Part shown: one piece after another, positions 62,697-64,000 of the stretch
Layout: the number at the start of each line of letters is the position of its first letter
How positions within the stretch are numbered: position 1 is the stretch's first letter
Assembly: GCF_000732925.1 (NCBI RefSeq)
Contig: NZ_CP008953.1
Location: forward strand, 620,001-684,000
Direction: 5' to 3'
Source: Amycolatopsis japonica
GTDB lineage: Bacteria > Actinomycetota > Actinomycetes > Mycobacteriales > Pseudonocardiaceae
DNA: 64,000 nt
Position numbers and translations under genes: made by a program
The notes under the pieces: model-generated
Databases searched by the model: none
Seen by the model: the letters and a program-made list of their open reading frames with translations, nothing else
What the model was told of the DNA's origin: nothing

Positions 62697-64000
62697 CAAG
62701 AACGGTTCCCCGGCACCGCACCGCAATCGCCCGCGGTGCGCTGCCGCGGCCACTCTCCACCGCCCTCGACGACGCCATCGTTACCACTGACAGCATTGTC
62801 TTCGACTACGGCTGCGGCCGGGGAACCGATCTGCACCACCTCGCTGAACTCAACATCACGGCCAACGGATGGGACCCGGCTCACCGATCCGACAGCCCAC
62901 CCATACCCGCTCAGGTTGTGAACCTCGGCTTCGTACTGAATGTCATCGAAGATCCCGGCGAGCGCGTCGCGACGTTGCGAGACGCATGGAACCTGGCGCA
63001 AGAGGTCCTCATCGTCTCGGCACGCATGACGTGGGACGCACGCGGTCTGCGAGGCCGCCCGCGGGCGACGGCATTCTCACCAACACAGGCACGTTCCAGA
63101 AGTTCTATACTCAACACGAGCTGCGGGACCTCATCCCAACCGCCCTCGACGCCCCCGCACTGCCGGCAGCGCCAGGCATCTCTATGTCTTCCGTAACCCC
63201 TCCAAAGCCCAAGGTCTACTCGCCGAGCGTATCCAACGCCGCACCGCCCCACCCGAGCCTTGGATCTGCGAACAGCTCTTCGCCGAGCACGAAGAACTAC
63301 TGGCATCCCTGGTCGCGTTCCTCACACAGCGAGCCCGCCTCCCCAGGGCGAGCGAAATCCCCGAAGCCACCAGAATAATCCGGAACTTCGGCAGTCTCGC
63401 GCGTGCCTTCGCTATCCTCAGTACCACCACCGGCACCCAGCACTGGGAGAACCTTCGCGAGCGCGCGACCGCCGACCTACTGATCTATCTCGCACTCGCC
63501 CGGTTCGACGGACGCCCCCGCTACAACCACCTACCCTACGCTCTCCAACACGACGTACGCGAATTCACACGCTCCTACAAAAGTGCCCGCGAACGCGCTG
63601 ACCGCCTGCTCCTCGCCTCCGGCAACCGCGACATGGTCGCACTAGCGGTCTCAGCCAGTCCAGTCGGCAAACAGACCCCATCCGCGCTGTACGTCCATAC
63701 CGACGCTCTGCCGTACACCCCGCCGGTCTTGCGGGTTCTCGAGGGATGCGCGCACTCTCGTCGGAACTGTGCCGGGCGCCAACATCATCAAACTCCATCG
63801 CGATCCACCGCTGGTTACGTATCTGAGCTATCCAGATTTTGGCCACGATCCTCATCTGCGTATGGCAACCGCCACCGTCGTCGATCTCCACTCAAGAACC
63901 GTGGACGTGCACGACTATCGCCGATCGAGCAACCCTCCGCTACTGCACCGCACCGAGGAGTTCCTCGCCGCCGATGATCGCGCGCCGCGAGCCACTGGCC
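62693..64000 (+). pseudogene. Phosphorothioation-associated methyltransferase-like gene, three frameshifts, right edge cut
   Basis: The frame 2 start (RTAIARGALPRPLSTALDD) carries the SAM loop VFDYGCGRGTD. Near 63062 the frame shifts by one missing base to give GDGILTNTGTFQKFYTQHELRD. Near 63179 it shifts again to give YVFRNPSKAQGLLAERIQRRT. Near 63750 two bases are missing and the sequence continues as ANIIKLHRDPPLVTYLSYPDFGHDP to the window edge. The restored order matches the dnd-associated TIGR04096 methyltransferase family. Either a pseudogene or sequencing error. Confidence 0.8.

Overview
The window reads as chromosomal DNA of a high-GC actinomycete, most likely a Pseudonocardiaceae member such as Amycolatopsis. 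I base this on GC-rich codon use with many GTG starts, a SARP/NB-ARC/TPR regulator, an ECF42-type sigma factor with a DGPF partner, PaaX, GntR and SoxR regulators, a DUF222 (13E12) HNH gene and the style of the intergenic palindromes. The genus is recognition, not proof.

Layout. 1-3.6 kb: a 5-oxoproline/D-glutamate module (pxpA-like gene cut by the window edge, DUF1445 protein, MFS transporter) divergent from a GntR/FCD regulator. 3.7-7.8 kb: beta-glucan use (secreted GH16-ricin glucanase, ROK regulator, GH1 glucosidase) with a clear palindromic operator. 8.6-13.4 kb: an aromatic acyl-CoA module (acyl-CoA dehydrogenase, fused monooxygenase/old-yellow-enzyme reductase, RidA, PaaX). 13.4-31 kb: housekeeping and accessory genes, including a miniature P450-like protein, a SoxR-controlled pair, ECF42/DGPF, a double-domain serine protease, and a DUF222 HNH gene flanked by small hairpin repeats. 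31-34 kb: SARP regulator.

34-64 kb is rich in anti-foreign-DNA genes. It holds a Wadjet-type jetA-jetB-jetC operon with no jetD next to it, a divergent pair of paralogous nuclease/DUF2075-helicase fusions (45.4-49.3 kb), and a DNA phosphorothioation (Dnd) island. The island's left border is the 3' half of a tRNA-Arg(CCT) gene at 50961-51007. Inside it lie a frameshifted excisionase, a sigma-like gene with a probable frameshift, a small DUF6907-like protein, a visibly AT-richer pair (DGQHR-domain protein plus HNH nuclease), then dndA divergent from dndB-dndC-dndD-dndE and a phosphorothioation-associated methyltransferase gene broken by three frameshifts at the right edge. No integrase and no dndF/G/H genes are seen inside the window.

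The best candidates for something undescribed are the DGQHR-HNH pair beside dnd (a possible phosphorothioate-linked restriction or regulation module), the divergent nuclease-helicase pair, and the jetD-less Wadjet operon. Signs of decay cluster between 49.4 kb and the right edge (four broken genes), while dndA-E, DGQHR and HNH stay open. That suggests selection keeps the modification genes while mobility and accessory genes erode, though local sequence error is not excluded.
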